A stretch of DNA of 64,000 nucleotides from positions 186,001 through 250,000 of the forward strand of contig JAAFJY010000002.1 of the NCBI GenBank assembly GCA_013299105.1, in the 5' to 3' direction. Position numbers and translations under genes: made by a program. Position 1 is the first letter of the stretch. Each line of letters starts with the position of its first letter. The stretch is from Chitinophagales bacterium (lineage in GTDB: Bacteria > Bacteroidota > Bacteroidia > Chitinophagales > Saprospiraceae). The notes beneath the pieces are model-generated. The model had not been told where the DNA came from. It saw only the letters and a list, made by a program, of their open reading frames with translations, and did no database searches. Below are positions 61,403 through 64,000 of the stretch, piece by piece.

Positions 61403-63442
61403 ATGACTATCTTTCCAGGTAAAACTTACCCTTTGGGTGCCAGCATCCAAGCTGGTGGAGTCAATTTCAGTTTGTACTCCAAAAATGCCACCTTAGTAGA
61501 ATTGCTGCTTTTTAATTTCAAAGACCATAGCAAGCCTACTGAAGTCATTCGCCTCGAGCCCGATCGACACAAGACTTTTTATTACTGGCATTGTTTTGTC
61601 AAAGGCATCGGGCACGGGCAGTTGTATGCTTATCGCGTATTTGGTCCTTATGATCCAGAAAATGGGATGCGTTTTGATGGCCGAAAAGTGTTGCTTGATC
61701 CCTACGCCAAGGCCGTAGTAAGCGACACCTACGATCGCGAAGCGGCCAAGCGCACGGGTGACAACTGCTCCCATGCCATGAAAAGTGTTGTAATTGATAC
61801 TGATCGCTACGATTGGGAAGGCGATGAGCCCCTCCAACATTCTTTTGAGCAGACCATCATTTACGAAATGCACGTGGGGGGCTTTACCAAAGACGCTTCC
61901 TCGGGGGTGCCATACAAATGGCGGGGCACTTATCGGGGTTTGATTGAAAAAATTCCTTACCTCCAATCATTGGGGGTTACAGCGGTGGAGTTGCTGCCTG
62001 TACAGCAATTTGACCCTTTTGACGCCCCCACTGGTCGACTCAATTACTGGGGATATAGCCCCATTGCTTTTTTTGCTCCCCACAATGCTTATGCCGTCGA
62101 CCAGGATCCAATTGCCGCAGTCGATGAGTTTCGAGACATGGTCAAAGCCCTGCACCGGGCCAATATCGAAGTGATTCTCGATGTGGTGTTCAACCACACA
62201 GGTGAAGGAGATGAAAATGGCCCCACCCTTTCACTCAAGGGGTTGGCCAATCGCAGTTACTACATTTTACAGAATGAGCCCCGATTTTACAAAAATTTCA
62301 GTGGTACGGGCAATACCTTGAATGCCAACCACTCGGTGGTGCGCAGAATGATTCGGGATTGCCTGCGCTATTGGACCTCGGTGATGCACGTGGATGGCTT
62401 CCGCTTCGACTTGGCTTCGGTTTTGAGCCGCGACAGCGATGGTGCGCCCTTGAAAAACCCACCACTGCTTTGGGAGATCGAATCGGATCCCGTTTTGGCC
62501 TCTACTAAACTCATTGCCGAGGCCTGGGATTTGGAATTGTACCAAGTCGGAAATTTCATCGGCGAACGTTGGGCGGAATGGAATGGGCCGTTTCGCGACC
62601 AGGTGCGGGCCTTCATCAAAGGCGATTCGGGGCATGTGGGTGCTTTGGCGCAGCGCTTTTTGGCCAGTCCGGACTTGTTCAACACCAAAGAGCGCAATCC
62701 CAATCGCAGCATCAATTTCTTCTCTTGCCACGATGGCTTCACCCTCAACGACCTGGTTTCATACAACGAAAAGCACAACGAAGCCAATGGCGAGAACAAC
62801 CGCGACGGCCACAACCACAACCTGAGCTGGAATTGCGGTGTAGAAGGCCCTAGTCAAGACCCCATGATCGAAGCCACTCGCTTGCGGCAGTGCAAAAACT
62901 TTTTCAGCATTTTGCTCTTGTCACAAGGCACGCCTATGCTCTGGATGGGCGATGAAGTACGGCGTACCCAATTGGGAAACAACAACGCTTACTGCCAGGA
63001 CAGCCCCATTTCTTGGTTTGATTGGACGGCTTTGGAACGCGAAAAAGACATGCTGCGTTTTGTGCAGAAACTGATCCGCTTCAACCTCAGTTCTCCATAC
63101 AGCATGGAAAAAGCCTTCCTCAACAGCGATCGTACCGTATTGCGCTGGCATGGCATAGAGGCCACCAAACCCGATTGGAGCGACCATTCGCGCAGCTTGG
63201 CTCTGGTGTTGAGCAATCCAGAGTATGGACACGAACTCTACATCGCCATGAATGCCTTTTGGGAACCCTTGACCTTTGAATTGCCCCCGCCATTTGCATT
63301 CCAGGAAAGCGCCTGGCACTTGTACATCGACACCGCAAAACCCAGTCCTCAAGACATTGCTGAAGAATTCCCTGGAAAAAAACTCCAAAATGGCCATTAC
63401 ACCCTCGCCCCAAGATCGGTGGTGGTGCTAGTGGGCAAGTAA
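61403..63442 (+). CDS. glgX: Glycogen debranching enzyme (GH13 isoamylase type)
   Basis: A 679-residue cytoplasmic enzyme that hydrolyses alpha-1,6 branches of glycogen limit dextrin. The N-terminal CBM48 is at about 5-100 (GASIQAGGVNFSLYSKNATLVE). GH13 regions are visible: DVVFNHTGEGDENGP, GFRFDLASVL with the nucleophile Asp, IAEAWDL with the acid/base Glu, and FFSCHDGFTLNDLV. The start at ATG 61403 fits the CBM48 start; a TTG at 61373 opens the frame earlier. Confidence 0.93.
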   Translation: MTIFPGKTYPLGASIQAGGVNFSLYSKNATLVELLLFNFKDHSKPTEVIRLEPDRHKTFYYWHCFVKGIGHGQLYAYRVFGPYDPENGMRFDGRKVLLDPYAKAVVSDTYDREAAKRTGDNCSHAMKSVVIDTDRYDWEGDEPLQHSFEQTIIYEMHVGGFTKDASSGVPYKWRGTYRGLIEKIPYLQSLGVTAVELLPVQQFDPFDAPTGRLNYWGYSPIAFFAPHNAYAVDQDPIAAVDEFRDMVKALHRANIEVILDVVFNHTGEGDENGPTLSLKGLANRSYYILQNEPRFYKNFSGTGNTLNANHSVVRRMIRDCLRYWTSVMHVDGFRFDLASVLSRDSDGAPLKNPPLLWEIESDPVLASTKLIAEAWDLELYQVGNFIGERWAEWNGPFRDQVRAFIKGDSGHVGALAQRFLASPDLFNTKERNPNRSINFFSCHDGFTLNDLVSYNEKHNEANGENNRDGHNHNLSWNCGVEGPSQDPMIEATRLRQCKNFFSILLLSQGTPMLWMGDEVRRTQLGNNNAYCQDSPISWFDWTALEREKDMLRFVQKLIRFNLSSPYSMEKAFLNSDRTVLRWHGIEATKPDWSDHSRSLALVLSNPEYGHELYIAMNAFWEPLTFELPPPFAFQESAWHLYIDTAKPSPQDIAEEFPGKKLQNGHYTLAPRSVVVLVGK

Positions 63443-63479
63443 ACCTAGACCTTGAATTTGCTGTTAAAAAATGTGAATT

Positions 63480-63694
63480 TTGGTTTGTTCGGCATGTTTT
63501 TTTGACATACGATAGACGACTTACGACATAGGACTTACGATTTAGAGGCTCGCTGGAAAAACTTGTCGTGTTTAGGTTCTCGTTTGCACGGTTTGAGATC
63601 TTTGAAATTTAATATTGATCAATCCTTGCCTGTTCCCTGGAACCAATCATTGAAAAACAAGCTCTTTTATCCAGAACTCACGTTATTTGTAATG
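63480..63694 (+). repeat. Interspersed repeat, family 3, copy B
   Basis: Same orientation as copy A (6661-6868), with the shared blocks TTGGTTTGTTCGG, TTTTTTTGACATACGAT and GGCTCGCTGG, the TTGCCTGTTC block and CACGTT. The inner stretch ACGACTTACGACATAGGAC has internal near-repeats ACTTACGA. It lies 39 bp after glgX and 36 bp before icmF, and so fills most of the intergenic gap. No coding capacity. Confidence 0.75.
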
Positions 63695-63729
63695 TAAAAC
63701 GCACCCAAGTCCACCAATTTTGCCCTGCC

Positions 63730-64000
63730 ATGACCACAACGAAACCATACCAGCCGATCCACAAGATCCGCCTTGTCACTGCGGCCTCCCTGTTCGACGG
63801 GCACGACGCGGCCATCAACATCATGCGCCGCATTTTGCAAAGTACCGGGGCCGAAATCATCCACCTGGGCCACAACCGCTCGGCCCTGGAAATTGTGGAA
63901 ACTGCGATCCAGGAAGACGTGCAGGGCATTGCCATTACCTCCTACCAAGGTGGGCACCTGGAGTTTTTCAAGTACATGTATGACCTGCTAAAGGAACGTG
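63730..64000 (+). CDS. icmF: Isobutyryl-CoA mutase fused protein, N-terminus (partial)
   Basis: Starts at ATG 63730 and is open to the right edge; 90 residues are visible. They form the start of a B12-binding domain: [18 protein letters not shown], then [40 protein letters not shown]. This exact order is the N-terminus of IcmF, where the cobalamin-binding domain precedes a G-protein chaperone domain and the mutase domain. The DGHDAA form of the DxHxxG cobalamin motif is also as in IcmF. The later domains lie outside the window, so the fusion is inferred from the N-terminal match. Confidence 0.85.
   Translation, partial: MTTTKPYQPIHKIRLVTAASLFDGHDAAINIMRRILQSTGAEIIHLGHNRSALEIVETAIQEDVQGIAITSYQGGHLEFFKYMYDLLKER

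Overview
The window looks like a chromosomal segment from a Bacteroidota organism. The evidence is a SusC/SusD pair, a type IX secretion (T9SS) sorting domain, promoter boxes of the TAnnTTTG type, weak ribosome binding sites, and an ATP synthase operon without atpD and atpC. Gene content and intergenic texture are reminiscent of the Saprospiria (Haliscomenobacter-like), but that placement is an inference from memory and was not searched.

Layout. 1-515: end of an AAA+ ATPase/nuclease-fold protein. 598-6341 (minus): F-type ATP synthase atpB-E-F-H-A-G, with an unusual number of hairpin-forming sequences between the genes. 7044-7784: IclR-family regulator, facing a large plus-strand carbohydrate locus (8034-31725). 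That locus holds SusC/SusD, a GH105-like/DUF4861-like protein, two tandem clan-A glycosidases, a sodium/solute symporter, two SDRs, an RraA-like protein, a cytoplasmic heparinase II/III-fold lyase, two VOC proteins, a zinc alcohol dehydrogenase, an oligogalacturonate-lyase-like propeller, a GH38-like enzyme and a T9SS-secreted beta-helix protein. Together these fit capture, depolymerisation and catabolism of a uronate-containing polysaccharide. The exact glycan cannot be read from the sequence.

31802-39603 holds a membrane-anchored LytTR regulator, an outer-membrane barrel candidate, a short membrane winged-helix protein, a serine beta-lactamase-fold protein, an S41 peptidase and a two-domain NTF2-like protein. 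39672-48449 is a second sugar locus: AraC regulator, LamG-containing secreted protein, lactonase, zinc dehydrogenase, symporter and aldo/keto reductase. This matches a non-phosphorylating L-fucose/L-rhamnose-type pathway. 48763-64000 is housekeeping and mixed content: DUF4349 lipoprotein, EamA transporter, BCP-type peroxiredoxin, ClpS, a helical-repeat lipoprotein, two DUF4386 proteins, a VOC protein, AsnB, a TMEM175-like channel, an OmpA-family protein, GlgX and the start of IcmF.

The most unexpected content is between genes. A family of about 124-bp imperfect palindromes (five copies, one carrying a nested 93-bp insertion with an 8-bp duplication) has an ERIC-like architecture. Two further families occur in two copies each: one ends at or next to the start codons of two secreted glycan proteins, and one lies upstream of atpB and icmF. 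There are also two single-copy folded elements and several palindromes that look like operators. No tRNA, rRNA, CRISPR array or transposase gene was seen.
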